Of a stretch of DNA of 64,000 nt, positions 9,003-16,810 are shown piece by piece; position 1 is the stretch's first letter, and every line of letters starts with the position of its first letter. A program made the position numbers and the translations under genes. The stretch covers positions 3,596,001 to 3,660,000 of the forward strand of contig CP083650.1 in assembly GCA_020099315.1 (NCBI GenBank). The letters are read 5' to 3'. The notes under the pieces were generated by a model that worked only from the letters and a program-made list of their open reading frames with translations, was not told the DNA's origin and did no database searches. The DNA is from Citrobacter europaeus. GTDB lineage: Bacteria > Pseudomonadota > Gammaproteobacteria > Enterobacterales > Enterobacteriaceae.

Positions 9003-9215
9003 TTACCCCGTCAGGCTCACCGCTAAACGTTCATGTACCGTGGCGATCAAATCGGTCAATGCCGGTTTGATTGGCCCTTTTTTCCACGCCATCAGCAGGG
9101 CAATGGTCGGGACATCGCCCACACCAGGGCGAAAAAACACCTGTCCGGTATTAAAATTATTCATATAACCGGGTATCAAAGTCCCCTCCAACCCAGACCG
9201 ATGCGCAGAAAGCAA
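9003..9215 (-). pseudogene. hcaR: hcaR remnant: C-terminal fragment of a LysR-type regulator
   Basis: The frame encodes about 60 residues that match the very end of HcaR, the LysR-type activator of 3-phenylpropionate catabolism: TLIPGYMNNFNTGQVFFRP, then IALLMAWKKG and HERLAVS, ending at a TAA at 9003. Upstream of about 9190 the match fades and an in-frame TAA lies just before the TTG at 9215. The DNA-binding domain and most of the effector domain are gone, so this is a decayed gene. It lies 3 bp after the yphH stop, on the opposite strand. The full gene would be about 296 residues. Identification is by recalled similarity to E. coli HcaR. Confidence 0.7.
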
Positions 9216-9306
9216 TCTGGTTTAACTCACAGGATGGCGTGATTATCGGGGCAGTAACGTTGAATCAGGGGCGAGAAATACGTTTATTGAGAAAATGGAT
9301 TCAGGC

Positions 9307-9333
9307 AAAGAAAAAGCCGCCAGCGGCGGCTTT
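9307..9333 (-). terminator. glyA rho-independent terminator
   Basis: A 6-bp GC stem GCCGCC (9316-9321) and GGCGGC (9325-9330) with a 3-base loop is followed, in the minus direction, by TTTTTCTTT. It lies about 80 bp beyond the glyA stop, after an intervening REP element. Confidence 0.85.
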
Positions 9334-9365
9334 AGCGATGAAACAATCTTACTTAAGTGAATATA

Positions 9366-9401
9366 GCTGCCGGATAAGGTGTTTACCCCGCCATCCGGCA
9401 A
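9366..9401. repeat. REP element (glyA 3' region)
   Basis: GCCGGATAAGG and CCATCCGGCA arms form an imperfect inverted repeat typical of enterobacterial repetitive extragenic palindromes. It lies between the glyA stop and its terminator, where such elements often stabilise the mRNA 3' end. Confidence 0.85.
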
Positions 9402-9411
9402 TCCGTATTAC

Positions 9412-10665
9412 TTACGCGTAGACCGGGAAGCGTGCGCAGATATCCAGCACTTTACCTTTGACGCGCTCGATAACGGCTTCGTCATTGATGTTGTCCAGAA
9501 CGTCACACATCCAGCCAGCCAGCTCTTTCACTTCCGCTTCTTTGAAGCCACGGCGAGTCACAGCCGGGGAACCGATACGGATACCGGAGGTCACAAACGG
9601 GCTCTTCGGATCGTTCGGCACGCTGTTTTTGTTAACGGTGATGTTAGCGCGACCCAGTGCGGCGTCAGCTTCTTTACCGGTCAGGTTTTTATCAACCAGA
9701 TCCAGCAGGAACAGGTGGTTTTCAGTACCGCCAGAAACCACTTTGTAGCCACGGTTCAGGAACACTTCCACCATCGCTTTGGCGTTTTTGGCAACCTGCT
9801 GCTGGTAAACCTTGAACTCAGGCTCCATCGCTTCTTTCAGCGCCACGGCTTTCGCCGCGATCACGTGCATCAGTGGGCCGCCCTGCGCGCTTGGGAACAC
9901 GGCAGAGTTCAGTTTTTTGTACAGCTCTTCGTCACCGCCTTTCGCCAGGATCAGGCCGCCGCGCGGACCCGCCAGGGTTTTGTGGGTGGTGGTGGTCACA
10001 ACGTGTGCGTGTGGAACCGGGTTCGGGTAAACGTCTGCGGCAATCAGGCCGGCAACGTGCGCCATGTCAACGAACAGATATGCGCCGATGCTGTCAGCGA
10101 TTTCACGCATTTTTGCCCAGTCAACAACACCGGAGTAAGCAGAGAAGCCGCCGATGATCATCTTCGGCTTGTGCTCTTTGGCCTGCTTAGCCATGTCTTC
10201 GTAGTCAATTTTACCGGACTCATCAATACCGTAAGGGATGATGTTGTACAGTTTGCCGGAGAAGTTAACCGGGGAGCCGTGAGTCAGGTGGCCGCCTTGC
10301 GCCAGGTTCATACCCAGAACGGTATCGCCCGGTTGCAGCAGAGCGGTGTAAACAGCGAAGTTAGCCTGAGAGCCGGAGTGCGGTTGTACGTTAGCGTAGT
10401 CAGCGCCAAACAGCTCTTTTGCGCGATCGATAGCCAGTTGCTCAACGATATCAACGTACTCGCAACCGCCGTAGTAGCGCTTGCCCGGATAACCTTCAGC
10501 ATATTTGTTGGTCAGCTGAGAACCCTGCGCCTGCATAACACGCGGGCTGGTGTAGTTTTCGGAGGCGATCAGTTCGATGTGCTCTTCCTGACGTACTTTT
10601 TCCTGCTCCATAGCCTGCCACAGTTCGGCATCATAATCGGCAATGTTCATTTCACGCTTTAACAT
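9412..10665 (-). CDS. glyA: Serine hydroxymethyltransferase
   Basis: GlyA converts serine and tetrahydrofolate to glycine and 5,10-methylene-tetrahydrofolate, the main one-carbon source; it is a cytosolic PLP enzyme. The 417 residues match the family along their length, including IELIASENY, the PLP-lysine motif TTTTHKTLAGPRGG (Lys about 229) and SGIRIGSPA. I chose the ATG at 10665 because GGAG stands 6 bases upstream; the in-frame ATG at 10671 touches the same Shine-Dalgarno sequence. The upstream region has a PurR box and a sigma-70 promoter. It diverges from hmp, as in E. coli. Confidence 0.97.
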   Translation of the reverse strand: MLKREMNIADYDAELWQAMEQEKVRQEEHIELIASENYTSPRVMQAQGSQLTNKYAEGYPGKRYYGGCEYVDIVEQLAIDRAKELFGADYANVQPHSGSQANFAVYTALLQPGDTVLGMNLAQGGHLTHGSPVNFSGKLYNIIPYGIDESGKIDYEDMAKQAKEHKPKMIIGGFSAYSGVVDWAKMREIADSIGAYLFVDMAHVAGLIAADVYPNPVPHAHVVTTTTHKTLAGPRGGLILAKGGDEELYKKLNSAVFPSAQGGPLMHVIAAKAVALKEAMEPEFKVYQQQVAKNAKAMVEVFLNRGYKVVSGGTENHLFLLDLVDKNLTGKEADAALGRANITVNKNSVPNDPKSPFVTSGIRIGSPAVTRRGFKEAEVKELAGWMCDVLDNINDEAVIERVKGKVLDICARFPVYA

Positions 10666-10735
10666 CCGCATCTCCTGACTCAGCTAACAAGTAAATTTTG
10701 GCCTGAAAAGGCAGTCTTCCAGGACTTCGGCCAAC

Positions 10736-10763
10736 AGTATAACCGAATCATTCTTCGATAACA
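10736..10763 (-). promoter_or_regulatory. Probable glyA sigma-70 promoter
   Basis: In the minus direction TGTTAT (10763-10758) and TATACT (10741-10736) are separated by 16 bp, about 70 bp before the glyA start. The -35 box is weak, fitting a promoter that needs an activator. E. coli glyA is known to be activated by MetR; I could not place a convincing MetR box. Confidence 0.55.
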
Positions 10764-10782
10764 GGTCTTGACAAAGGATTTT

Positions 10783-10798
10783 ACGCAAACGATTACCT
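10783..10798. promoter_or_regulatory. PurR operator upstream of glyA
   Basis: The 16 bases ACGCAAACGATTACCT fit the PurR consensus ANGCAANCGNTTNCNT at every fixed position. It lies just upstream of the predicted glyA promoter, as in E. coli, linking glycine/one-carbon supply to purine status. Confidence 0.8.
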
Positions 10799-10942
10799 TC
10801 ACGGCACACAAGGCTTTGGAGAACAAAGGTCTGCTGAATTTCAACGGATTTCTTTTCAGGTTTGTGATGCAGATTTTTCACGATGTAACCTTTACAACGC
10901 AAAGTTACAAAGAACCATTTACAATGCAGGGGTATTTTTTAT

Positions 10943-10965
10943 AAGATGTATTTGACATACATCAT
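10943..10965. promoter_or_regulatory. NsrR operator upstream of hmp
   Basis: An 11-1-11 inverted repeat, AAGATGTATTT then G then ACATACATCAT, fits the NsrR consensus (AAGATGYATTT-N-AAATRCATCTT) with few mismatches. It sits 27 bp before the hmp start. NsrR is the nitric-oxide-sensing repressor of hmp. Confidence 0.8.
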
Positions 10966-10991
10966 TAAAGTCTCAGATAAAGGAAGACCGT

Positions 10992-12182
10992 ATGCTTGAC
11001 GCACAAACCATCGCTACAGTGAAAGCCACCATTCCCCTGCTGGTTGAAACAGGCCCGAAGCTGACCGCTCATTTCTACGATCGCATGTTTACGCATAACC
11101 CAGAGCTGAAAGAAATCTTCAACATGAGTAACCAGCGTAATGGCGATCAGCGTGAAGCGTTGTTTAATGCCATTGCCGCGTATGCCAGCAATATCGAAAA
11201 CCTGGCGGCGTTGTTGCCAGCCGTTGAGAAAATCGCGCAAAAACATACCAGCTTCCAGATTAAACCGGAGCAGTACAACATCGTGGGTGGTCATTTGCTG
11301 GCAACGCTGGACGAAATGTTCAGCCCAGGTCAGGAAGTTCTGGATGCGTGGGGCAAAGCATACGGCGTGCTGGCGAACGTTTTCATCAACCGTGAAGCGC
11401 AAATCTACAGCGAAAATGCCAATAAAAATGGCGGCTGGGAAGGTACCCGTCCTTTCCGCATCGTGGCAAAAACCCCGCGTAGTGCACTCATCACCAGCTT
11501 TGAGTTTGAACCTGTCGACGGTGGCGCAGTGGCTGAATATCATCCGGGGCAATACCTGGGCGTCTGGCTGAAGCCAGAGGGTTTCCCGCATCAGGAAATT
11601 CGTCAGTACTCACTGACCCGTAAACCCGATGGCAAAGGCTACCGTATTGCGGTGAAGCGTGAAGACGGTGGTCAGGTTTCCACCTGGCTGCACAACCATG
11701 CAAATGTTGGCGACGTTGTTCACTTAGCTGCACCTGCGGGCGATTTCTTTATGGATGTCGCGACCGATACTCCTGTGTCTTTGATTTCCGCAGGCGTGGG
11801 CCAGACCCCGATGCTGGCGATGCTGGATACGCTGGCAAAAGCGCATCATACGGCGCAGGTTAACTGGTTCCACGCGGCAGAAAATGGCGATGTACACGCC
11901 TTCGCCGATGAAGTGAATGAACTGGGCAAAACGCTGCCACGCTTTAGCGCACACACCTGGTATCGTGAGCCAACCGAAGCCGATCGCGCGAAAGGTGCGT
12001 TTGATAGCGTTGGTCTGATGGATTTGAACAAACTGGAAGGCGCAATCAGCGATCCGACGATGCAGTTTTATCTGTGCGGTCCGGTTGGCTTTATGCAGTT
12101 CGCCGCGAAGCAGTTGGTCGGTCTGGGCGTGAAAAACGAAAACATTCATTACGAATGTTTCGGCCCGCATAAAGTGTTGTAA
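10992..12182 (+). CDS. hmp: Flavohaemoprotein, nitric oxide dioxygenase
   Basis: Hmp oxidises nitric oxide to nitrate with O2 and NAD(P)H, protecting the cytoplasm from nitrosative stress. The 396 residues contain an N-terminal globin domain (1-about 138) with proximal haem ligand His85 (KHTSF) and distal Tyr29 and Gln53, an FAD-binding ferredoxin-reductase domain (about 150-255, with RQYSLTRKP), and an NAD-binding domain (about 265-396, with GVGQTPMLAML and YLCGPVGFM). AAGGAAG precedes the ATG at suitable distance. The gene diverges from glyA and has an NsrR operator in front of it. All expected motifs are intact. Confidence 0.97.
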   Translation: MLDAQTIATVKATIPLLVETGPKLTAHFYDRMFTHNPELKEIFNMSNQRNGDQREALFNAIAAYASNIENLAALLPAVEKIAQKHTSFQIKPEQYNIVGGHLLATLDEMFSPGQEVLDAWGKAYGVLANVFINREAQIYSENANKNGGWEGTRPFRIVAKTPRSALITSFEFEPVDGGAVAEYHPGQYLGVWLKPEGFPHQEIRQYSLTRKPDGKGYRIAVKREDGGQVSTWLHNHANVGDVVHLAAPAGDFFMDVATDTPVSLISAGVGQTPMLAMLDTLAKAHHTAQVNWFHAAENGDVHAFADEVNELGKTLPRFSAHTWYREPTEADRAKGAFDSVGLMDLNKLEGAISDPTMQFYLCGPVGFMQFAAKQLVGLGVKNENIHYECFGPHKVL

Positions 12183-12197
12183 TGTATTACGCGAGCA

Positions 12198-12267
12198 GGC
12201 CGGATAAGGCGTTTACGCCGCCATCCGGCAACCACTCTGCCTGATGCGCTACGCTTATCAGGCCTAC
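12198..12267. repeat. BIME: two opposed REP units between hmp and glnB
   Basis: The first unit, 12198-12230, has arms GCCGGATAAGGCG and CGCCATCCGGC. The second, about 12238-12267, has TGCCTGATGCG and GCTTATCAGGC arms. They lie between the convergent hmp and glnB stops. Confidence 0.85.
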
Positions 12268-12283
12268 AAATAAACGGCGCGGC

Positions 12284-12622
12284 TTAGATGGCCGCGTCGT
12301 CTTCTTCGCCGGTACGGATACGAATAACACGCGCCACATCGAAGACAAAAATCTTACCGTCACCGATCTTACCGGTCTGGGCAGTACGAATAATAGTGTC
12401 AACGCAGGTATCGACGATGTCGTCGGTGACCACAATTTCAATTTTTACCTTCGGCAGAAAATCCACCATATATTCCGCACCACGGTACAACTCGGTATGG
12501 CCTTTCTGACGGCCAAACCCTTTGACTTCTGTTACAGTCATACCGGTAATGCCGACTTCTGCCAGCGCTTCGCGGACGTCGTCCAGCTTGAAGGGTTTAA
12601 TAATCGCATCAATCTTTTTCAT
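12284..12622 (-). CDS. glnB: Nitrogen regulatory protein P-II
   Basis: The 112-residue protein is the PII signal transducer, which senses 2-oxoglutarate and ATP/ADP and controls the NtrB kinase and glutamine synthetase adenylyltransferase. The T-loop carries the uridylylation tyrosine Tyr51 in GAEYMVDFLP, and the C-terminal signature TGKIGDGKIFV is present. I took the ATG at 12622 (AGGAAA upstream), which gives exactly family length; the longer frame to 12661 adds unrelated residues. It follows glrR by 68 bp on the same strand and is probably cotranscribed with the glrK operon, as in E. coli. Confidence 0.97.
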   Translation of the reverse strand: MKKIDAIIKPFKLDDVREALAEVGITGMTVTEVKGFGRQKGHTELYRGAEYMVDFLPKVKIEIVVTDDIVDTCVDTIIRTAQTGKIGDGKIFVFDVARVIRIRTGEEDDAAI

Positions 12623-12690
12623 GGTTTTCCTGTCGTTTTTATCGCGTAACCGGTTGCTCACCGTATCATAAATCAGTCGTATTTACGGTG

Positions 12691-14028
12691 CTACTCTTTA
12701 AAGTCGTTTGCATCCAGCTCATGTCGAGAAAGCAATTTATAGAATTCGGTGCGGTTGCGCCCCGCCATTCGCGCTGCGTGGGTCACATTGCCCTTGGTGA
12801 TTTGCAGCAGTTTACGCAGGTAATTGAGCTCAAACTGGTTACGCGCCTCAACAAAAGTCGGCAGCGCGGTGTTCTCCCCTTCCAGCGCCTGCTCCACCAG
12901 CGCGTCGCTGATTACCGGCGAAGAGGTCAACGCCACGCACTGCTCAATCACGTTAACCAACTGACGCACGTTGCCCGGCCAGCTTGCGGTCATTAACCGT
13001 TTCATAGCATCGGTCGAAAAGGCGCGCACGAACGGTTTGTGTCGTTCAGCAGACTGACGCAGTAGATGGTTTGCCAGCAGCGGAATATCTTCCGTACGCT
13101 CGGCCAGCGCCGGGATCTTCAGGCTCACCACGTTGAGGCGATAGTACAAGTCCTCGCGAAACTCACCTCGCGCCATCGCTTTGGGTAAATCACGGTGAGT
13201 CGCGGACACGATCCGCACATCAATGTCGATATCGCGGTTACTGCCCAGCGGTCGGACTTTTCGCTCTTGCAATACGCGCAGCAATTTAACCTGCAACGGC
13301 GCGGGCATATCGCCAATCTCATCAAGAAACAGCGTCCCACCCTCCGCGGCCTGAAACAGCCCTTCACGATTGCTCACCGCACCGGTAAAAGCGCCGCGCG
13401 CATGACCAAACAGTTCGGACTCGAGCAGTTGTTCCGGCAACGCGCCGCAGTTAATGGCAATAAAAGGCTTGTGGCTACGCGGGCTGGCGTTGTGAATGGC
13501 CTGGGCAAACACTTCTTTCCCGGTGCCGCTTTGGCCGTTGATCAATACGCTTACGTCCGATTGCGCTACCATACGCGCCTGTTCCAGTAGGCGCAGCATC
13601 AGCGGACTGCGGGTGACGATGGACTCACGCCAGCTGTCATCAGTGGCAGGCGCAGACTGTTCCAGCGCCCCGTCGATCGCGTGGTACAACGCGTCTTTAT
13701 CGACCGGCTTGGTGAGAAAGCTGAACACCCCTTGCTGCGTCGCCGCCACGGCGTCAGGGATGGAGCCGTGCGCGGTGAGGATAATAACCGGCATTCCTGG
13801 CTGAACTTTCTGGATTTCAGTAAACAGCTGCATGCCATCCATTTCATCCATACGCAGATCGCTAATAACCAGATCCACTTTTTCACGGTTCAGCACTCGT
13901 AACCCTTCCTGCCCACTTTCCGCGGTCACGACGCTATAACCTTCGCTGGTCAGTCGCATTCCAAGTAATTTCAACAGGCCTGGATCGTCATCCACCAGCA
14001 GCAGATGCGCGGGCTTACGGCTTATCAT
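12691..14028 (-). CDS. glrR: GlrR (QseF), sigma-54-dependent response regulator
   Basis: The 445 residues form a receiver domain (about 8-120, phosphoacceptor Asp in VISDLRMDEMDG and Lys in LTKPVD), an AAA+ sigma-54 activation domain (about 135-365, Walker A GQSGTGKE, GAFTGA loop, FLDEIGD), and a C-terminal Fis-type helix-turn-helix (NVTHAARMAGRNRTEFYKLL). It is phosphorylated by GlrK and activates the sigma-54 promoter of the small RNA GlmY. Boxes of the form TGTC-N10-GACA upstream of glmY in this window are its likely targets. The ATG overlaps the qseG stop (ATGA). Confidence 0.96.
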   Translation of the reverse strand: MISRKPAHLLLVDDDPGLLKLLGMRLTSEGYSVVTAESGQEGLRVLNREKVDLVISDLRMDEMDGMQLFTEIQKVQPGMPVIILTAHGSIPDAVAATQQGVFSFLTKPVDKDALYHAIDGALEQSAPATDDSWRESIVTRSPLMLRLLEQARMVAQSDVSVLINGQSGTGKEVFAQAIHNASPRSHKPFIAINCGALPEQLLESELFGHARGAFTGAVSNREGLFQAAEGGTLFLDEIGDMPAPLQVKLLRVLQERKVRPLGSNRDIDIDVRIVSATHRDLPKAMARGEFREDLYYRLNVVSLKIPALAERTEDIPLLANHLLRQSAERHKPFVRAFSTDAMKRLMTASWPGNVRQLVNVIEQCVALTSSPVISDALVEQALEGENTALPTFVEARNQFELNYLRKLLQITKGNVTHAARMAGRNRTEFYKLLSRHELDANDFKE

Positions 14029-14747
14029 GGCTTGACCTCATCAGCAGACGGCGCTGCGCTTTCCTCGTTATCAGGCAGGGTGAGTTTATCGTTCCCGTGC
14101 GACGCATCGGGGTTATAGCTACCAGCAGGTTTGCGCGTGGAAAGCTGGCGTTCAATATCGGTCAGATTCTCCAGCTTGCGGGTCGTGAGATCGAGCTGGG
14201 ACTGTAAATGCTGTTGCTGTTCACGCAGCGTATCAAGATCGCTGTCTGACGCTTGCTGCAGCTTGCTGTAGCGCATACGCTCTTCGGCAAGCTGCAGCTG
14301 CAACGTCTGGCTGCTGCGCCAGACCTGATACAGCGGGCGAACCTGTGGCGGAATTTGCGGGCTTAATGCGTCGAGGCGCGTAACAGCCTCCCGTCTTTCA
14401 GGTGGCGTAATATTGGCGTTATCGAGCAGGATCCCACGCCTGAAAGCCTCCTGCCAGGTATCTGGCACCATCATACTGGCTTCACTGCGCGCCTGTACCG
14501 GCATCAGGCGATTGGCGCAATCCATCGCCCGCAGCCAGTACAGCGGATTGGTGTCTGTGGGCTGACCAGACAGCGACCAGATATCGCTACAGTCGGTTGC
14601 CAGGTAGTCCGCCAGTTGATGAGGCGGAATTTTCTCCTGCGAGGGGTCGCCGATAATATGATTCACCGCGTTCGGAACGCAACCTACCAGCGCCAGGCAC
14701 GGCAGGCTTGCGAGGATGACGCGGCGGAAAAAATGTCGTTTAAGCAT
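14025..14747 (-). CDS. qseG: QseG (GlrG/YfhG), outer-membrane lipoprotein
   Basis: The roughly 240-residue protein begins with a lipoprotein signal peptide (MLKRHFFRR, hydrophobic run, lipobox LVGC). It then has a region with several cysteines (DCSDIW and AMDCANRL) and a coiled-coil-prone stretch rich in Gln and Leu near residues 140-200. In E. coli it interacts with the periplasmic part of the kinase GlrK and stimulates it. The start is uncertain: ATG 14747 gives the family N-terminus, while ATG 14768 or GTG 14774 would add a short leader. The gene lies between glrK and glrR in one operon and overlaps glrR by 4 bp. Confidence 0.88.
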   Translation of the reverse strand: MLKRHFFRRVILASLPCLALVGCVPNAVNHIIGDPSQEKIPPHQLADYLATDCSDIWSLSGQPTDTNPLYWLRAMDCANRLMPVQARSEASMMVPDTWQEAFRRGILLDNANITPPERREAVTRLDALSPQIPPQVRPLYQVWRSSQTLQLQLAEERMRYSKLQQASDSDLDTLREQQQHLQSQLDLTTRKLENLTDIERQLSTRKPAGSYNPDASHGNDKLTLPDNEESAAPSADEVKP

Positions 14748-14790
14748 TCGGACAACAACGTATGGCATACTCACCAGACTTAGGTTTATT

Positions 14791-16221
14791 TTAGTGATTT
14801 TTCGCAGCAGATAGCGGCAATTCTATGCGAAAACAAACATTTTGCGCATGGTCATCAACCAGATACAGTTTGCCCCGCATACGGCGGATACAATCTCTGG
14901 CAATGCTCAGCCCCAACCCGCTTCCTTTTACCGCCCCTTTTCGCTGATGGCTACCCTGGAAAAAAGGCTCGAAGATCATGGCCTGTTCTGCTTCTGGAAT
15001 CGGCGTGCCGGTATTCATTACATCAATGTATACCATTGAGCCATGCAAACTGCTGCGGATCCAAATGTTACCGGATTCAGCGCCGTAGTGCACCGCATTG
15101 GAATAAAGATTGTCCAGTACGCTCATTAATAGCATCGGTTCTGCCAGACAGGCGTTCACCGCAAGCGCAACATCAGTATGTATCATTTTGGCGCGAGCGG
15201 GCAGGCTGTGCGCAGAAACAACGCTTTCCACCAGCGGCGCGATTTCCACACTTTCAAGCTCAACCTCGTCATCCGCCAGCTTGCGGTTGTAATCGAGAAG
15301 CTGTTCAATCAGCTTTTGCAGGTTACGGCTACTGTCATCGAGAATACCGACCACCTCTTTTTGCTCCGGTGTTAACGGTCCAACCACCTGATCGGCTAAC
15401 AGTTCGGTCCCTTCACGCATGCTCGCCAGCGGCGTTTTCAATTCATGGGAAAGATGGCGTAAAAACTGATGCCGTTGCGACTCAAGCCAGGAAAGACGTT
15501 CGCTCAGCCAGATAATGCGCTGCCCCACGGAACGCAGCTCCCGGGGGCCGGTAAATAATACGCTATCGCCCAGCGAGCGCCCTTCTCCCAGACGATTAAT
15601 CATTTTTTCTATGCCCTTCACCGGACCGATTATCATGCGGGTAAACAGCAACACCATCGCCAGGCTGACCAGAAACAGCACCAGTGCCTGCCAGCCAAAG
15701 AACTGCCCACGTTCGGCTATTTCCTGCTGGAGCTGCTGCCCACGAGAAAAGACGACGGTGCGCGTCGCTTGTACCATGTCGGTGTTGGCACTGGCGAACG
15801 CTTCCAGCCGCGCGGCCGCCACACTGTCAGGACCGCTGTTATTGCACTGCAACTGCGCGAGATCGTTAATGTCCTGTCGCAGTGCCTGGTAAAGCTTGGT
15901 GTCTGGCAACACGCCCGCATGCGCATCCAGCATGTCGCTGTAGCGTTTACGCTGACTCTGATAAACCTTAGCCAGCGTTGGGTCATCCAGCACACAATAT
16001 TGCCGGTAGCTACGCTCCATCTCCAGCGCGGCATTGGTCATCGCTTCGCTGCGTCTGGCGTCAATCAGCGTGGTGCGGTTCGTCAGCGCCGCCTGCGCGC
16101 TCAGGGCATTCAGACTTTGCCACGCCTGCCAGGCCAAAACTAACAACGGCAGCAGGATAAGCAAAAATGCCAACGTCACCAATTGACGTAAAGATCGGGG
16201 GAAAACTGACCAGCGCTTCAA
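14791..16221 (-). CDS. glrK: GlrK (QseE), sensor histidine kinase
   Basis: The 476-residue inner-membrane kinase has two transmembrane helices (about 15-35 and 175-195) around a periplasmic sensor region, a HAMP segment, a dimerisation domain with phosphoacceptor His in FLRHLSHELKTPL, and an HATPase domain (N box DNLYSNAVHYG, G box GSGLGLSIA). It phosphorylates GlrR and is helped by the lipoprotein QseG. I start it at the TTG at 16221 (KRWSVFPRSLRQ), matching E. coli GlrK. The open frame to 16515 runs backwards through the glmY RNA gene and is not coding there. The operon is glrK-qseG-glrR, with glnB downstream. Confidence 0.94.
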   Translation of the reverse strand: MKRWSVFPRSLRQLVTLAFLLILLPLLVLAWQAWQSLNALSAQAALTNRTTLIDARRSEAMTNAALEMERSYRQYCVLDDPTLAKVYQSQRKRYSDMLDAHAGVLPDTKLYQALRQDINDLAQLQCNNSGPDSVAAARLEAFASANTDMVQATRTVVFSRGQQLQQEIAERGQFFGWQALVLFLVSLAMVLLFTRMIIGPVKGIEKMINRLGEGRSLGDSVLFTGPRELRSVGQRIIWLSERLSWLESQRHQFLRHLSHELKTPLASMREGTELLADQVVGPLTPEQKEVVGILDDSSRNLQKLIEQLLDYNRKLADDEVELESVEIAPLVESVVSAHSLPARAKMIHTDVALAVNACLAEPMLLMSVLDNLYSNAVHYGAESGNIWIRSSLHGSMVYIDVMNTGTPIPEAEQAMIFEPFFQGSHQRKGAVKGSGLGLSIARDCIRRMRGKLYLVDDHAQNVCFRIELPLSAAKNH

Positions 16222-16278
16222 GGCGTTACTCTCAACGGACAGGAATAGGTTGATGCTAACTGAGGGGAACGCCAGATA

Positions 16279-16464
16279 CAACAAAGCCGGGATCAACCCG
16301 GCTTTGTTGTGAAATAAGGCGGTGCCTAACTCGACGTTTCGCCCGAAGGTTGATATGAGCAACGCTAATATCAGATGTTGGACGGCAGGCACCTTGTTGT
16401 GCGTCATTCGAAGTTTATGTAGCACGTCCCTAAGGGGCTGACATAAGAAGGTGAATGAGCCACT
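16279..16464 (-). ncRNA. glmY: GlmY small RNA
   Basis: The minus-strand transcript predicted from 16464 begins AGTGGCTCATTCACC and contains TATGTCAGCCCC, a GGGACGTGCTACATAAA hairpin arm, GACGCACAACAAGGTGCC, and an AACCTTCGGGCGAAACG hairpin. It closely resembles E. coli GlmY (about 184 nt). It ends with a strong stem, ACAACAAAGCCGGG paired with CCCGGCTTTGTTGT (16278-16310). GlmY titrates the adaptor RapZ, protects GlmZ and so raises glmS translation for amino-sugar synthesis. It lies directly upstream of glrK, whose regulator GlrR activates it. Confidence 0.92.
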
Positions 16465-16475
16465 GAGCGATATTA

Positions 16476-16492
16476 TGCAGCATCTGTGCCAA
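16476..16492 (-). promoter_or_regulatory. Sigma-54 promoter of glmY (overlapping sigma-70 -10)
   Basis: In the minus direction TGGCAC-N5-CTGCAT fits the sigma-54 -24/-12 consensus (TGGCAC-N5-TTGCW). It is placed correctly, about 12 bp before the GlmY 5' end at 16464. CATAATAT right after it can serve as an overlapping sigma-70 -10 box, as described for E. coli glmY. Confidence 0.85.
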
Positions 16493-16580
16493 TATTCAAA
16501 ACACTTTATTAACACAATGATAAATATGGAAAATGTGATTATTCATATGAAAAATGATTTTGGCTGTTTTTTGCACTTTA

Positions 16581-16694
16581 TGTCGCCAATCAGCAACACC
16601 TGTAGCACTTAAAAACAAATTCATTTTAAATCAAATAATTAAATGTCTCTTTTTGGCGACAGCTCACCCCCACCCATGTCGGGATTTCCCGACA
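16581..16694. promoter_or_regulatory. GlrR enhancer sites upstream of glmY
   Basis: Two perfect copies of TGTC-N10-GACA are present at 16644-16661 and 16677-16694, plus a degenerate one (TGTC-N10-AACA) at 16581-16598. This is the described GlrR target pattern. They lie about 120-230 bp upstream of the GlmY 5' end, a normal enhancer distance for a sigma-54 activator. Confidence 0.85.
16629..16641. promoter_or_regulatory. IHF site between GlrR boxes and glmY promoter
   Basis: AATCAAATAATTA matches the IHF core WATCAANNNNTTR exactly and lies in an AT-rich stretch. Bending here would bring bound GlrR to the sigma-54 promoter. Assigned by consensus and context. Confidence 0.7.
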
Positions 16695-16724
16695 CTTTGC
16701 TTTTAGGCGTAAGCGCTGAGTTTA

Positions 16725-16762
16725 TTGCCGGATGGCAACAAAAGCGCCTTATCCAGCCTACA
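16725..16762. repeat. REP-like element between glmY enhancers and purL
   Basis: TTGCCGGATGGC and GCGCCTTATCCAGCC arms form a degenerate REP unit, lying just outside the GlrR boxes and before the purL terminator. Confidence 0.7.
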
Positions 16763-16765
16763 ACA

Positions 16766-16793
16766 CAAAAAAGCCCCTCACGGAGAGGGGCTT
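16766..16793 (-). terminator. purL rho-independent terminator
   Basis: In the minus direction AAGCCCCTC and GAGGGGCTT form a 9-bp stem around a short loop, followed by TTTTTTGTG. It lies just after the purL stop. Confidence 0.9.
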
Positions 16794-16810
16794 GATGACG
16801 ATTGAACTAA

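Noticed and set aside
9379..10662. 427-codon open frame on the plus strand opposite glyA
   Set aside because: It is the mirror of a highly conserved enzyme gene; its translation is low in complexity and resembles no family. High codon bias on the real strand keeps the antisense frame open.
9412..10665. Residue changes in GlyA relative to E. coli (for example NLAQGG for NLAHGG, VFPSAQGG for VFPGGQGG)
   Set aside because: They agree with what I recall of other enteric GlyA sequences and do not touch the PLP lysine, so they are probably ordinary variation.
10684..10902. 72-codon frame between glyA and hmp
   Set aside because: It covers the glyA promoter and PurR box and has no Shine-Dalgarno sequence.
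16222..16515. N-terminal extension of glrK by 98 residues
   Set aside because: The extension is encoded by the complement of the GlmY RNA sequence itself and does not match the kinase family; the TTG at 16221 matches the E. coli start.
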